Shown here: piece after piece, positions 43,138-53,116 of the stretch
Numbering within the stretch: position 1 is the first letter of the stretch
Layout: each line of letters opens with the position of its first letter
Assembly: GCF_002954355.1 (NCBI RefSeq)
Contig: NZ_MQVV01000010.1
Location: forward strand, 248,001 to 312,000
Direction of reading: 5' to 3'
Source: Nonlabens tegetincola
GTDB lineage: Bacteria > Bacteroidota > Bacteroidia > Flavobacteriales > Flavobacteriaceae
DNA length: 64,000 bases
The notes under the pieces: model-generated
Database searches by the model: none
Told to the model about the DNA's origin: nothing
What the model saw: the letters and a program-made list of their open reading frames with translations, nothing else
Position numbers and translations under genes: made by a program

Positions 43138-43902
43138 ATGAAAGTATCATTAATCCAAAGTGAACTAGTCTGGGAAAATCCTGTTGAGAATAAAAAGGTT
43201 TTTGACACCAAACTGATTAAACTCTATCAACAAACTGATCTGGTAGTGTTACCCGAAATGTTTACTACTGGTTTCTCTATGAATCCACAAGGTATTGCAA
43301 GTAATTACGAAATTTTAAACTATTTAAAAGTGCACGCCTCTAAAGGGAACTTTGCTATTTATGGCAGTGTAATGTACGCTACTGATACTGGATATGTAAA
43401 TAGAGGAATTTTTATGAATCCCAATGGCGAGCATACATTTTATGATAAACGCCACACGTTTACTCTTGCAGGTGAACACAATGTTTATGATAAAGGAGAA
43501 GAGCCTGTGGTTGTTTCATTTAAAAATTGGAAAATCAATCTTCAAATATGTTATGATTTGCGTTTTCCTGTTTATTCTAGAAATACCAGCGACTATGACA
43601 TATGTATTTATGTGGCTAACTGGCCTGTGCCTAGGGTAAACGCTTGGGATGCACTTTTAAAGGCTAGAGCGATTGAAAATATGTGTTATACAATAGGTGT
43701 TAACCGTACAGGAAAAGATGGTACAGGAATGGATTATAACGGACATTCACAGGTGTATGATGTCCTAGGTAAGGAGTTAATTGATGAACATCCTTGGGAG
43801 CAAAACGGAATAAAAACGGTTCTTTTAGATAAAAATCATATCTCACATTACAGAGATAAACTGAAGTTTCTACAAGATAGAGATAGGTTTAATTTATTAT
43901 AA
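43138..43902 (+). CDS. Omega-amidase, YafV-type carbon-nitrogen hydrolase
   Basis: 254 residues of the nitrilase superfamily with the catalytic triad visible: Glu40 (LPEMFTTGF), Lys104 (YDKRHTF) and Cys138 (LQICYDLRFP). The sequence around the Lys (KRHTFTLAGEH) and the start VSLIQSELVWENP match YafV/Nit2-like enzymes that hydrolyse alpha-ketoglutaramate or alpha-ketosuccinamate, repairing side products of glutamine transaminases. It is cytoplasmic. Its 3' end overlaps the convergent lipoprotein gene by 14 bases. Confidence 0.9.
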   Translation: MKVSLIQSELVWENPVENKKVFDTKLIKLYQQTDLVVLPEMFTTGFSMNPQGIASNYEILNYLKVHASKGNFAIYGSVMYATDTGYVNRGIFMNPNGEHTFYDKRHTFTLAGEHNVYDKGEEPVVVSFKNWKINLQICYDLRFPVYSRNTSDYDICIYVANWPVPRVNAWDALLKARAIENMCYTIGVNRTGKDGTGMDYNGHSQVYDVLGKELIDEHPWEQNGIKTVLLDKNHISHYRDKLKFLQDRDRFNLL

Positions 43903-45487
43903 CTGTTTGACGTAAGTCCCAGTTTGCCTGAAGTTTTTGTAATTCTGGAAAATACTCGACCTTTTCTGGTTGTTTGTTTTTGAAAAAATCTCCAGAATCA
44001 TACCTACCATTATCATTGGAATCATAGATTAATCTAATGTAGTAGTTACCTGGAATTAAATAATTAAACTCAAGAGTTGTATTTTCTCTTGCAGTTTGTT
44101 GTTCTACAACCTCTAATTTTTCATCAACAATTTCCACTAGTATAGGAAACTCTTTCCCACCGGTCAATGTCACCCAGATGTTACCTAGTGAAGAGGATTT
44201 GTTTGTGTTGTATGTAAAATTAAGCGTGTCGATATTTTTTGCTCCAAAATAATCAGTGATTGCCTCGGGTAACATTTGTAATTTATACTTCTGGTTTTCT
44301 TGTGAGTCGATAGCTAATTCCAATTGATTTTTAAACCGGTCTAACTTAAAGTTAGTTTGAACCACGGCACTATCCTTATCAATTAATTTAAAAAGGTTTG
44401 TGTTGTAGTCTTCAATAGGAGTAGTGGCTGTAATCAAAATGTTTTTACCTATTCCAAACTTTCCAGACTTGCTTACTACCAGACTGTCTTTTTTCTCCTC
44501 TTTGTAGAATACCTTTACCGTATCTGTAAATTGTTTATAATAAGCATTAAATAAAACAGAATCCTTTATTACAGCAGGTTTTTGCCATATTTCAAGAGTA
44601 TCCTTTTTTGTAAGTTTTGTAATGCGTAAATCACTTATAGGATAATCAGGTAGAGATTTCAGGTTAAGACTGTCTAACGGACCTGTATAACCTAAATCCC
44701 ATCGTTGAGGGTTTTTAAATATGGGTTTTGTAATACTAGGTTCCTGCGCCTGCTTGAATAGTTTAAGTTCATACGTTTGATCGCTAGGAACAGTTATTAA
44801 GTCTGAAACAAAACCAATTTTATCACTGCTGGGATCAAATTTTAAATTACGATTATCCTCCTTTAAAGCAACCATTTTATAAGTACCAGCTTTGATATTA
44901 TGCATGGTAAATGTTGACAGACTATCCAGTGTGTTAAGAACGTAATTAGGTTTACCTTTTGTGACTACCGTATCTATAAATTCTCCGTTTACTTCATATA
45001 GTAAAACGTTCACAAATTTTTCAGATTTGAATTTTAGGGCGTCAGTGATTTTTCCTTTTACGGTTAATGAATCAATTACATCTCCGGTACTAAACACATA
45101 CCTGAAAAAAGGAAATGGATTTCCTTCATTGTTATCTACAATACTTTGTCCAAAATCCAACACATAAGTGGTATTGTCTTGAAGCGTATCTTTAATTTCA
45201 ATGGTTAACTTTTTTGAAACTCCACCTTGAGGAGTTATCACAGGTTGGTATTCTAATGGCGGTGATACCACTAGTTGCTTTTGTAAATCTTTTAATTTGA
45301 TGAACTCATCAAATTCTATTTCTATCACCTGATTTTTAAATCTAGTAGAATAATTATCAGGATAGGCCCTTAAAATAACAGGAGCTTCTTCATCTACCGG
45401 TCCACCAGTAGGACGACCACGTTTGGCACATGACAATACAGTAATGAGTAAAAGGACACCGCATAATCTGGCTAACAATGATTTCAT
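43889..45487 (-). CDS. Ig-like (Big_5-type) domain lipoprotein
   Basis: 532 residues from ATG 45487, which opens the lipoprotein signal; an upstream in-frame ATG would add nine residues. Lipobox LSC with Cys20, followed by a Gly/Pro spacer (GRPTGGPVDEEAP). An Ig-like domain (about 30-125, EIEFDEFIKLKDL and YVLDFGQSIVDNNEGNP) is followed by several beta-rich segments, and it closes with YLIPGNYYIRLIYDSNDNGR. This matches large Bacteroidota Ig-like lipoproteins of unknown function, probably periplasmic or surface-anchored. Confidence 0.75.
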   Translation of the reverse strand: MKSLLARLCGVLLLITVLSCAKRGRPTGGPVDEEAPVILRAYPDNYSTRFKNQVIEIEFDEFIKLKDLQKQLVVSPPLEYQPVITPQGGVSKKLTIEIKDTLQDNTTYVLDFGQSIVDNNEGNPFPFFRYVFSTGDVIDSLTVKGKITDALKFKSEKFVNVLLYEVNGEFIDTVVTKGKPNYVLNTLDSLSTFTMHNIKAGTYKMVALKEDNRNLKFDPSSDKIGFVSDLITVPSDQTYELKLFKQAQEPSITKPIFKNPQRWDLGYTGPLDSLNLKSLPDYPISDLRITKLTKKDTLEIWQKPAVIKDSVLFNAYYKQFTDTVKVFYKEEKKDSLVVSKSGKFGIGKNILITATTPIEDYNTNLFKLIDKDSAVVQTNFKLDRFKNQLELAIDSQENQKYKLQMLPEAITDYFGAKNIDTLNFTYNTNKSSSLGNIWVTLTGGKEFPILVEIVDEKLEVVEQQTARENTTLEFNYLIPGNYYIRLIYDSNDNGRYDSGDFFKNKQPEKVEYFPELQKLQANWDLRQTVIIN

Positions 45488-45531
45488 GATAAGGAAACGC
45501 TTTAGGTAGTACAAAAGTATAAGTTATATAT

Positions 45532-46434
45532 CTATACCCAGTTTTTAGGATTTTGGAGAACCTTTAGTAATTCATGTTCAGGGCTTTCTGGTACAGGATG
45601 GTGGTCGTATTTCCATTGAACATGTGGAGGCAAACTCATTAGAATACTTTCTATTCTTCCATTAGTTTTAAGTCCAAACAAGGTTCCTTTATCATGAACT
45701 AAATTGAATTCTACATAGCGACCTCGCCTTATTTCTTGCCAGTCTCTATGATTTTGATCATATTCCAGATCTTTACGTTTCTCCACTATTGGCACATAGG
45801 CTTCTAAGAAGTGACTGGCCATATCTATTTGAAAAGCATACCAATCTTCCCTTGTAAAACTCTCATTTGCTTTACAATAATCATAGAACAATCCTCCTAT
45901 TCCTCGTGCCTCGTTACGATGACTATTGTGAAAATATTCGTCGCATTTTTTCTTAAAAAGGGTATAGTCTGCAACCTCGTGTCGATCACACACCATTTTA
46001 CATATTTTGTGGAAATGCGTTGCATCCTCCTCAAATAAGTAATAGGGTGTAAGATCTAATCCACCACCGAACCAACTGTCGACTATCCTACCTTTTTCAT
46101 CATACATTTCAAAATATCTAAAATTACAATGCACAGTAGGGACAAAAGGATTTTTAGGATGTAAAACCAAACTTAAACCTGTAGCATAAAAATCAACATC
46201 ATTGACTTTAAAATAATTTTGCATGGACACTGGCAACGGGCCGTGAACAGCACTTATATTGACACCACCTTTTTCAAAGACAGCGCCGTTTTCAATGACA
46301 CGTGATCTACCGCCACCACCTTCTTCTCGTTCCCATAAATCCTGCTTGAAAGAGGCTACTCCATCAAGTTTTTCAAGGGTTCCAGATATCGTATCTTGTA
46401 ATTCTAAAATAAATGAATAGAATTTTTCTTTCAT
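45532..46434 (-). CDS. hemF: Oxygen-dependent coproporphyrinogen III oxidase
   Basis: 300 residues, full length. Family signatures are present: GGGGRSRVIENG near residue 38, a long segment with WFGGGLDLTPYYLFEED, and HNSHRNEARGIGGLFYDY. It decarboxylates coproporphyrinogen III to protoporphyrinogen IX using O2, so haem synthesis can run aerobically. The ATG overlaps the stop of the EI24-type gene (ATGA). It is the last gene of the hemD-hemE-EI24-hemF run. Confidence 0.97.
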   Translation of the reverse strand: MKEKFYSFILELQDTISGTLEKLDGVASFKQDLWEREEGGGGRSRVIENGAVFEKGGVNISAVHGPLPVSMQNYFKVNDVDFYATGLSLVLHPKNPFVPTVHCNFRYFEMYDEKGRIVDSWFGGGLDLTPYYLFEEDATHFHKICKMVCDRHEVADYTLFKKKCDEYFHNSHRNEARGIGGLFYDYCKANESFTREDWYAFQIDMASHFLEAYVPIVEKRKDLEYDQNHRDWQEIRRGRYVEFNLVHDKGTLFGLKTNGRIESILMSLPPHVQWKYDHHPVPESPEHELLKVLQNPKNWV

Positions 46435-47228
46435 GAAGTTATTTCATTAATAGATTCACTTGTAGGCTCGATGGGAATGAACAGCTCTCGATCTTTCATT
46501 TCGTTAAGAGTTAATCTTGAAGCTGCAGTTACTGAAAAAGGCAATACTAGAATAACACCTATAATCGGTATTAATACCATTCCCATAAATACTAAACCAT
46601 TACCTATAGCAAGGCCTCTACGTTGTTTTACAAATTTGACAGAATCGGCATATTTAAAATGACGCTCTAGTGTATAGTCCATGTTTCCAAACCCAGCATA
46701 ATAGGCTTGAACGATAAACGCAATGATGGTAAATACAATACCAACTACAGGAATAAAACTCAGTAATAATAAAGGTATTGTTAGTAACAATTCATAACCT
46801 AGGTTACGCACATTAATGCGTAAACCACGCCAAAGCTGTTCTAGATTATTAGTATTTCTATGAGGATAAGTATGAGTGTAATTAGGGTAAAGGTGCTTTT
46901 CAATACGTTCTGAAACAGGAGACATAAAAGGAGCGCTTAATATCATAACCACATGCTTGTAAAGGATTAAACCAATGATTATTATGATAGCTCCGCTTAT
47001 CCATTCGGCAATGGTGTGAAAGGTTTGTGAGCCCGTTTCCCATATCCATAATTTATCCATAATATTGGCTAGGTTATCGCTCAACCCATAGGCAGCAAAT
47101 CCAATTCCTACAAAGAAGAAAAAGCTTATAAGCATGGGTACCAAAAAGAATTGCCAAAGATTAAGCTTACTAATCAAAGCAAATCCATCAGAATAGGCCT
47201 TAATACCCTTCCAAACATTTTTAAACAT
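46431..47228 (-). CDS. EI24/CysZ-like membrane protein in the hem operon
   Basis: 265 residues with about four membrane helices, a GFALISKLNLWQFFLVP start and a mid-region (about 115-140) with SERIEKHLYP. This is the EI24/CysZ fold, found between hemE and hemF in many Bacteroidota. CysZ is a sulfate channel in E. coli, but the haem context here argues for another role, perhaps porphyrin-related. This is context only. It follows hemE by 2 bases. Confidence 0.8.
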   Translation of the reverse strand: MFKNVWKGIKAYSDGFALISKLNLWQFFLVPMLISFFFFVGIGFAAYGLSDNLANIMDKLWIWETGSQTFHTIAEWISGAIIIIIGLILYKHVVMILSAPFMSPVSERIEKHLYPNYTHTYPHRNTNNLEQLWRGLRINVRNLGYELLLTIPLLLLSFIPVVGIVFTIIAFIVQAYYAGFGNMDYTLERHFKYADSVKFVKQRRGLAIGNGLVFMGMVLIPIIGVILVLPFSVTAASRLTLNEMKDRELFIPIEPTSESINEITS

Positions 47229-47230
47229 TA

Positions 47231-48253
47231 TTATGCGTATTCTTTAACCGCGTCTACAAATGCTTGTGCATTTTCAACGGGTATATTAGGTAAAATTCCA
47301 TGACCTAAATTTACTACATATTTGTCTTTACCAAATTCATCAATCATCTCCTTCACCATTTTTTTAATAGTTGCTGGTGGAGATAATAGTCTCGATGGAT
47401 CAAAGTTTCCTTGTAATGTTATATCGCCACCTGTCAAGTACCTAGCATTTCTTGCACTACAGGTCCAATCTACTCCTAGTGCACTAGCACCACTACGCGA
47501 CATTTCTTGTAAGGCAAACCAGCATCCTTTACCAAAAACGATCACCTCGGTAAGTGGTTTTAATGCGTCAATTATTTGTTGGATATATTGAAACGAAAAT
47601 TCTTGATAATCAACCGGCGAAAGCATTCCACCCCATGAATCAAAAACTTGAACAGCATTAACACCATGTTTTACTTTTTCTTTAAGGTAAGCAATGGTAG
47701 TATCAGTTATACGTTGCAGTAAATCATGAGCAGCTTCTGGTTGTGTAAAACAAAACTCTTTGGCCTTGTCAAAGTTTTTACTTCCTTGTCCTTGAACACA
47801 ATAGCATAAAATCGTCCAAGGTGATCCAGCAAATCCAATTAATGGCACTCTGTCATCCAGAACTTTTTTAGTCATGTCGATGGCTTCCATCACGTAACTA
47901 AGCGCATCACTCACATCTGGCACCACTACTCTGTCTAGATCCTTAACAGTTCTTATAGGGTCTGGCAGCCATGGTCCTACACCAGCTCTCATTTCTACAT
48001 CGATATTCATCGCTTGTGGTATAACCAGGATATCAGAAAACAGTATAGCTGCATCGGTACCTATTTGATCAATAGGCATAACAGTAATTTCGGTAGCCAA
48101 TTCCGGAGTTTGACATCGTGTGAAAAAATCATATTTTTCTTTAAGCTTCATAAAGTCTGGCAGGTATCTTCCTGCTTGTCTCATCATCCATACTGGTGGA
48201 CGTTCTACGGTTTCACCTTTAAGAGCTTTAAGAAATAAATCGTTTTTAATCAT
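47231..48253 (-). CDS. hemE: Uroporphyrinogen decarboxylase
   Basis: 340 residues. The N-terminal signature [17 protein letters not shown] is at 18-34, then [20 protein letters not shown] and the C-terminal [19 protein letters not shown]. It converts uroporphyrinogen III to coproporphyrinogen III in the cytoplasm. It overlaps the hemD stop by 8 bases. Confidence 0.98.
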   Translation of the reverse strand: MIKNDLFLKALKGETVERPPVWMMRQAGRYLPDFMKLKEKYDFFTRCQTPELATEITVMPIDQIGTDAAILFSDILVIPQAMNIDVEMRAGVGPWLPDPIRTVKDLDRVVVPDVSDALSYVMEAIDMTKKVLDDRVPLIGFAGSPWTILCYCVQGQGSKNFDKAKEFCFTQPEAAHDLLQRITDTTIAYLKEKVKHGVNAVQVFDSWGGMLSPVDYQEFSFQYIQQIIDALKPLTEVIVFGKGCWFALQEMSRSGASALGVDWTCSARNARYLTGGDITLQGNFDPSRLLSPPATIKKMVKEMIDEFGKDKYVVNLGHGILPNIPVENAQAFVDAVKEYA

Positions 48254-48902
48254 TTTTGTATGTCTTTAATACTGTTTTAATTACGTGTGTTACACTAGGT
48301 TCTTCAGCTACTATTACCGTTTTAAAGAAATTTCTAGCAGCTGTTGCTGTCGTTTCTCCTATACAAATTGCAGTAGAGGTATTTGTTGAGTTCGCTTTCG
48401 CGAAAGCGTAAACACCACGAGGACTGTAACACAAAACGACGTCAAAAGTACAACTGAAGCTTTTTTTCACCATAATTGTATCATAGACATAAATCTCGTT
48501 ATACGATATTTTATTGTCGGTTAAGGTATCGGGAAGCTCATTCCGTCGATGAGGTGATGTTAGATAATCAAACTTAGTATTGTGGTAGTGTGCGCAAATG
48601 TGGTGAGCAAGCTCTTTTGCATTATGATGAGTGACAACAACGTTATAACCATTTTCTTGAAGTAAGGATGACGTGTTTATTCCTACACAGTAACAAGAAA
48701 CTAATTGTGAATCATAATTCTTTTTAAGAAAAGGAATGGCATTTTGTGAGGTAATGATAATATGATTATTTCTTAAAGAAACTCTAGGTGAAAGCAGTAC
48801 CTTTTTTAAAGGTTCTAAATCAACGACGTTGTCAAATATATCAAGGAGCTGATTTTTGTGTTCATTAGAAAGGCTTTTTAGAGATAGAATTCTTGATTTC
48901 AT
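48246..48902 (-). CDS. hemD: Uroporphyrinogen-III synthase
   Basis: 218 residues from ATG 48902; an earlier TTG at 48911 is less likely. HemD proteins are poorly conserved, but this has the two-lobe pattern ([38 protein letters not shown]; ...[15 protein letters not shown]) and precedes hemE. It closes the tetrapyrrole ring. The palindrome at 48393 encodes AFAKA immediately after the conserved FSPRGV-type motif. The usual hemA-hemC genes upstream are absent; a divergent Crp-type gene is there instead. Confidence 0.9.
   Translation of the reverse strand: MKSRILSLKSLSNEHKNQLLDIFDNVVDLEPLKKVLLSPRVSLRNNHIIITSQNAIPFLKKNYDSQLVSCYCVGINTSSLLQENGYNVVVTHHNAKELAHHICAHYHNTKFDYLTSPHRRNELPDTLTDNKISYNEIYVYDTIMVKKSFSCTFDVVLCYSPRGVYAFAKANSTNTSTAICIGETTATAARNFFKTVIVAEEPSVTHVIKTVLKTYKND
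48393..48408. repeat. 16-bp palindrome, copy 11 (in hemD)
   Basis: Exact copy; read as AFAKA. Confidence 0.95.
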
Positions 48903-48918
48903 TGTATGCAAAATAAGT

Positions 48919-48926
48919 CAAATGTA
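48919..48926 (-). promoter_or_regulatory. -7 promoter element for hemD operon
   Basis: Plus-strand CAAATGTA reads TACATTTG on the minus strand, 16 bases before the chosen ATG at 48902. This supports ATG 48902 as the start. Confidence 0.5.
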
Positions 48927-49159
48927 GGCTTAGACCACTTGAAATCGACAAATTTTGCAATGTTGAGGTGCTCTTGTCTGAAAAAATTATTTCTTTATTG
49001 TGTATTTCGTCGATAATCTATACTCTTTTGTCTACTATATAAAAAAGGTTTAACATATGTTTTCTAGATGAGTATATAAGACATTTTTTTGTCTTTCAAA
49101 ATAGGTATATTGCAAATGTATGCCTAATAAAAAGTTAATAAACTCCTAATTATTATCAT

Positions 49160-49768
49160 ATGGAATTGCCCTCTTTTTTACATGATTTGACAGGTGATGA
49201 AGGAAGACCGTCATTAGAGTACGCAAATGAAATCTTCGGATTATTAGAGGTAAAAAAAGTTAAGAAAAGGGACATTTTACTGCATTTAGGTGAAGTGTCC
49301 AGTCATATTTATGTAGTTAAAAAAGGCGTACTTAAAGGTAGCATTATTGACGAAAAAGGTGACCTTCATACTGTAAGATTTGTTGCCGATGGTGATGTGA
49401 TGACCGCGATGTATAGTTTTATTGATCAAAAACCCAGCGATCTACAAATTGAATGTGTAGAAAGCGGTGAGGTTTTATGTTTTCAATATGAAGACTTTGA
49501 GTACATGAGTAAGCTGTATCCCGGTCTAGAGCCGGCCTTTCACAAAATAATGCTTAAGCGTTATCAATCCATGCTAGATGAAAAATCTAGAATGATTAGT
49601 CATGATGCCACAACTAGATATTTGAAGTTTGTAGAACGATATGAGCCTATAGTTCACAGACTACCATTGAAGGAAATCGCATCATTTTTAGGAATTCGCC
49701 AGCAATCATTAAGTAGATTACGCAATAAGCTAGAGCAAGATAAGATGACTGAGCAGCATTCTGTTTAG
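49160..49768 (+). CDS. Crp/Fnr-family transcription regulator
   Basis: 202 residues. The N-terminal cyclic-nucleotide-binding-like barrel (about 20-130, ILLHLGEVSSHIYVVKKGVL) is followed by a dimerisation helix and a C-terminal HTH (about 170-195, LKEIASFLGIRQQSLSRLRN). The classical cAMP-contact Glu/Arg pair is not evident and there are no clustered cysteines for an Fe-S Fnr switch, so the ligand is unknown. It is divergent from the hemD operon (248-bp shared spacer) and may control it. yicC follows after 22 bases but has its own -7 box. Confidence 0.85.
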   Translation: MELPSFLHDLTGDEGRPSLEYANEIFGLLEVKKVKKRDILLHLGEVSSHIYVVKKGVLKGSIIDEKGDLHTVRFVADGDVMTAMYSFIDQKPSDLQIECVESGEVLCFQYEDFEYMSKLYPGLEPAFHKIMLKRYQSMLDEKSRMISHDATTRYLKFVERYEPIVHRLPLKEIASFLGIRQQSLSRLRNKLEQDKMTEQHSV

Positions 49769-49776
49769 TATCTTTG
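49769..49776 (+). promoter_or_regulatory. -7 promoter element for the yicC operon
   Basis: TATCTTTG, directly after the crp-like stop codon and 14 bases before the yicC ATG. Confidence 0.5.
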
Positions 49777-49790
49777 TCCAAAATTGTTCT

Positions 49791-50666
49791 ATGATTATTT
49801 CCATGACCGGTTATGGAAAAGCTGTTACACAGCTTTCTGATAAAAAAATCACAGTAGAGATAAGGACTCTTAACAGCAAAAATCTTGACTTAAACCTACG
49901 GATGAGCAATGCTTATCGTGAAACCGAGCTAGATTTACGTAAAAATGCTGCCAAAATTCTAAAACGAGGTAAGGTAGATTTTTCTTTACATGTCGAAGAT
50001 TCTGGTGCTGCTTCAATTCCTGCTTTGAATATTGAAGTTATAGATACTTACTTAAAGCAATTAGAGCAAATTGAACTAGTTAAAGCAACTTCTACAAATC
50101 ATAAAATTGACTTACTTAAAGTAATCTCTCAATTTCCTGATATTTTCAAACCTCAAGACGATGATCTTTCTGACGAGGTTAAAGAAACTATTTTCTCAAC
50201 TGCTCAAGAAGCAATCGAGGCCGCAATGGAGTTTAGAAAATCCGAAGGAAACCAGTTAGAATTTGATTTTAACTCGCGTATATCTACACTTACAAACTTA
50301 CTTAACGAGGTGATTACAATCGATGAAGAGCGATTGAAAGATGTAAGAGTAAGATTAGAAAAGGCTGTAAAAGAAGTTAAAGAAGAGGTTGATTCTAATA
50401 GGTTTGAGCAGGAACTAATTTATTATTTAGAAAAATACGATATCACCGAGGAGAAAGTAAGGCTTAAGAATCATCTTAATTATTTTGTAGAAACAATGAA
50501 ACAACCAGTTTCTCAAGGTAAAAAGTTAGGTTTTATTTCTCAAGAAATAGGTCGTGAGATTAACACTATTGGTAGCAAGGCAAATCATGCACCTATGCAA
50601 AAGCTAGTAGTACAAATGAAAGACGAGCTGGAAAAGATTAAAGAACAACTTCTCAACGTATTATAA
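49791..50666 (+). CDS. YicC/YloC family endoribonuclease
   Basis: 291 residues, full length. The start MIISMTGYGKA with EIRTLNSKNLDLNLRM is the family N-terminal signature; the C-terminal helical DUF1732 part contains GKKLGFISQEIGREINTIGSKANHAPM. E. coli YicC and B. subtilis YloC are associated with RNA cleavage or turnover. The stop TAA overlaps the gmk ATG by one base (TAATG); yicC-gmk linkage is common. Confidence 0.93.
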   Translation: MIISMTGYGKAVTQLSDKKITVEIRTLNSKNLDLNLRMSNAYRETELDLRKNAAKILKRGKVDFSLHVEDSGAASIPALNIEVIDTYLKQLEQIELVKATSTNHKIDLLKVISQFPDIFKPQDDDLSDEVKETIFSTAQEAIEAAMEFRKSEGNQLEFDFNSRISTLTNLLNEVITIDEERLKDVRVRLEKAVKEVKEEVDSNRFEQELIYYLEKYDITEEKVRLKNHLNYFVETMKQPVSQGKKLGFISQEIGREINTIGSKANHAPMQKLVVQMKDELEKIKEQLLNVL

Positions 50667-51262
50667 TGACTACACAACCCAAATTAATAGTGTTTAGCGC
50701 GCCTTCTGGAGCTGGAAAAACAACACTTGTGAAGTACTTATTACAACAACCTGAGCTTAATTTGGCCTTTTCAATTAGTGCTGCATCTAGAGAAGCAAGA
50801 GGTGAAGAGCAACATGGTAAAGATTATTACTTTCTAGGCATTGAAGAGTTTAAAAACCGTATTAGAAACAAAGAATTTCTTGAATTTGAAGAGGTTTATA
50901 AGGATCAGTTTTATGGAACTTTAAAGAAAGAGGTAGAACGTTTATGGGCCTTAGGTAAAAATGTAATTTTTGATATTGACGTGGTTGGTGGATTGCGATT
51001 GAAAAGTAAGTATCCAGAACGTTGTCTGGCTGTTTTTGTAAAGCCGCCGTCAATCAACGAGTTGCAAAAGAGGTTAAAAGGTCGTAAAACAGAAAGCCCT
51101 GAGAAAATAGCTATGCGAGTGGCTAAAGCCAGTACGGAAATGGCAACAGCGCCTCAATTTGACGTGATCGTTGAAAATAATGACCTTGAAAAAGCAAAGC
51201 TCAAAAGTTACAATTTAGTCAAAGAGTTTATTTCACAGTCCATTAAAGATGAAGAAGAATAG
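50666..51262 (+). CDS. gmk: Guanylate kinase
   Basis: 198 residues. P-loop SAPSGAGKTT (11-20), then the GMP-binding SISAASREARGEEQHGKDYYF and FEEVYKDQFYGT. It phosphorylates GMP to GDP with ATP in the cytoplasm. Translationally coupled to yicC; its last 14 bases overlap nadD. Confidence 0.97.
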   Translation: MTTQPKLIVFSAPSGAGKTTLVKYLLQQPELNLAFSISAASREARGEEQHGKDYYFLGIEEFKNRIRNKEFLEFEEVYKDQFYGTLKKEVERLWALGKNVIFDIDVVGGLRLKSKYPERCLAVFVKPPSINELQKRLKGRKTESPEKIAMRVAKASTEMATAPQFDVIVENNDLEKAKLKSYNLVKEFISQSIKDEEE

Positions 51263-51839
51263 AATAGGACTTTATTTTGGTACGTTCAATCCTGTTCACA
51301 TAGGACATCTTGCTATTGCAAATTATCTGGTAGAATTTGGTGATATTGACCAAGTATGGATGGTAGTTACACCACATAATCCTCATAAAAAGAAACAAAA
51401 CTTGTTAGATGATTATCAAAGATTACATATGGTTCATCTAGCAACTGAGGAATATGAAAAAATTACAGCAAGCAATGTTGAATTTGGTCTACCACAACCT
51501 AATTATACCGTTCATACACTTGCACATCTTACTGAAAAGTATCCTGATAAAGAGTTTGTACTCATTATGGGTGAGGATAACTTGAAAAGTTTACACAAAT
51601 GGAAAAATTACGAGGTAATATTAGAAGATTATTCCATTATAGTGTATCCTAGAATAGGTGATGGACAGATTCCTGATCGTTTTAAAAACCACCAAAAAAT
51701 TACCAGGATTGACGCTCCAATTATGGAAATCTCTTCTACCATGATAAGAAATGGAATTAAAGAAGGAAAAGATTTAAGATACTACATGCATCATGATGTA
51801 TTTAATTACGTTGATGAGATGCATTTTTATAGAAAATAA
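51249..51839 (+). CDS. nadD: Nicotinate-nucleotide adenylyltransferase
   Basis: 196 residues. The nucleotidyltransferase motif GTFNPVHIGH is at 11-20 and the C-terminal ISSTMIRNGI (ISxTxxR motif) is at about 162-171. It adenylates NaMN in NAD synthesis. Starts inside the gmk 3' end in another frame. Confidence 0.96.
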   Translation: MKKNRIGLYFGTFNPVHIGHLAIANYLVEFGDIDQVWMVVTPHNPHKKKQNLLDDYQRLHMVHLATEEYEKITASNVEFGLPQPNYTVHTLAHLTEKYPDKEFVLIMGEDNLKSLHKWKNYEVILEDYSIIVYPRIGDGQIPDRFKNHQKITRIDAPIMEISSTMIRNGIKEGKDLRYYMHHDVFNYVDEMHFYRK

Positions 51840-51949
51840 CTCAATATTGACTCAATGGTTGACGTTAAAATCTTTAGCATTAACTAAATAAAATAAGTAT
51901 AGGGAAATATTACTTTGTTATTTTTGTTTTAATAAGATTTTTAATCAAT

Positions 51950-52828
51950 ATGTCACACCCGTCAAGTTATCAAAAACGCAGATTATTTAGTTCCTATTTT
52001 TGGGTGGTGGTAAGTTTGTTTTTGGTACTGTTTTTATTAGGATTACAAGGCTTTTTACTTTTAAACAGTCAGCAACTAGCTAACTATTTTAGGGAACAAA
52101 TTCCAATGAGTATTTATTTTAAAGATACTGCAAAGGATTTGGAAATGAAACAACTAGAAACTACGTTACAAATGGCTGATTATACAAAAAGTGCTGTTTT
52201 TGTAAGTAGTGAAGAAGGTGCAAAGAAAACTCAAGAGAGTTTAGGGGAAAATTTTGTGGAACAATTAGGTGGTTTTAATCCGATACCGAATAGTATTGAT
52301 ATACGATTAAATGCTCAATATGTTACACAGACTGATATAGATACTATTGTAGAAGAACTGTCTTCAAAACCTTATATTCAAGAGATTAGATATGACAAAC
52401 CACTGGTGTCTTTACTTAATCAAAATGTAAAAAAGATTTCATTTTACATGCTTATCTTGAGTGGTGTTTTTGTTTTAATCGCGTTTTTATTGATTAATTC
52501 ATCGATTAGATTATCTGTATACGCTAAACGTTTTACCATCAAAACTATGCAAATGGTTGGCGCAACAAAAGGTTTTATTAGAAGGCCATTTATTTGGACT
52601 AGCTTAAAGCTAGGTTTAATCGGTTCTATCTTAGCTCTTGCTGCCTTGTCGGTTGTAGTTTATTATGCAGACCGATTAGTGCCTGAATTAAGTATTCTTG
52701 AAAATTATGAGATGCTTGGATTATTGATTGCTGGTGTTATTGGTTTTGGACTATTGATCAGTTTGATAAGCACCTTTTTTGCCACGACCAGATATTTAAA
52801 TTTAAGAACAGATCAACTCTATTATTAA
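51950..52828 (+). CDS. ftsX: Cell division permease-like protein FtsX
   Basis: 292 residues. Membrane helix 1 (about 18-38), a periplasmic domain (about 45-165) with PMSIYFKDTAKD and NPIPNSIDIRLNAQY, and three C-terminal helices (about 165-190, 215-240, 258-285) around KTMQMVGATKGFIRRPF. With the ATPase FtsE it activates peptidoglycan hydrolases at the division site. ftsE is not adjacent. It heads ftsX-DUF3098-uppP-DinB. Confidence 0.93.
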   Translation: MSHPSSYQKRRLFSSYFWVVVSLFLVLFLLGLQGFLLLNSQQLANYFREQIPMSIYFKDTAKDLEMKQLETTLQMADYTKSAVFVSSEEGAKKTQESLGENFVEQLGGFNPIPNSIDIRLNAQYVTQTDIDTIVEELSSKPYIQEIRYDKPLVSLLNQNVKKISFYMLILSGVFVLIAFLLINSSIRLSVYAKRFTIKTMQMVGATKGFIRRPFIWTSLKLGLIGSILALAALSVVVYYADRLVPELSILENYEMLGLLIAGVIGFGLLISLISTFFATTRYLNLRTDQLYY

Positions 52829-52843
52829 TCAACTATTTCACAT

Positions 52844-53116
52844 ATGAATAACGATCAGAAAGATATCAAAAGCGACGAGCAAAACTTGAAGCCTAAAGTA
52901 GAGTTCCTGTTTAAAAAGAAAAACTACTTATGGATGATTATAGGTCTAGTAGTAATTGCTACAGGTTTCATCTTAATGTCTGGAGGCGCTTCTAGTGATC
53001 CTAATGTTTTTAATGAAGAAATATTCTCATGGAGAAGAATCAGGTTAGCTCCGGCAATTGTTATTCTAGGCTTTGGTATTGAGGTTTATGCTATTTTATT
53101 AAACCCAGATAAGTAA
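52844..53116 (+). CDS. DUF3098 small membrane protein
   Basis: 90 residues with two membrane helices (about 29-47 and 63-85). The motif FLFKKKNYLWMIIGLVVIATGF and the GGASSDP...FSWRRIRLAPAIVILGF segment are characteristic of DUF3098, which sits between ftsX and uppP across Bacteroidota. Function unknown. Its stop overlaps the uppP ATG (TAATG). Confidence 0.9.
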   Translation: MNNDQKDIKSDEQNLKPKVEFLFKKKNYLWMIIGLVVIATGFILMSGGASSDPNVFNEEIFSWRRIRLAPAIVILGFGIEVYAILLNPDK

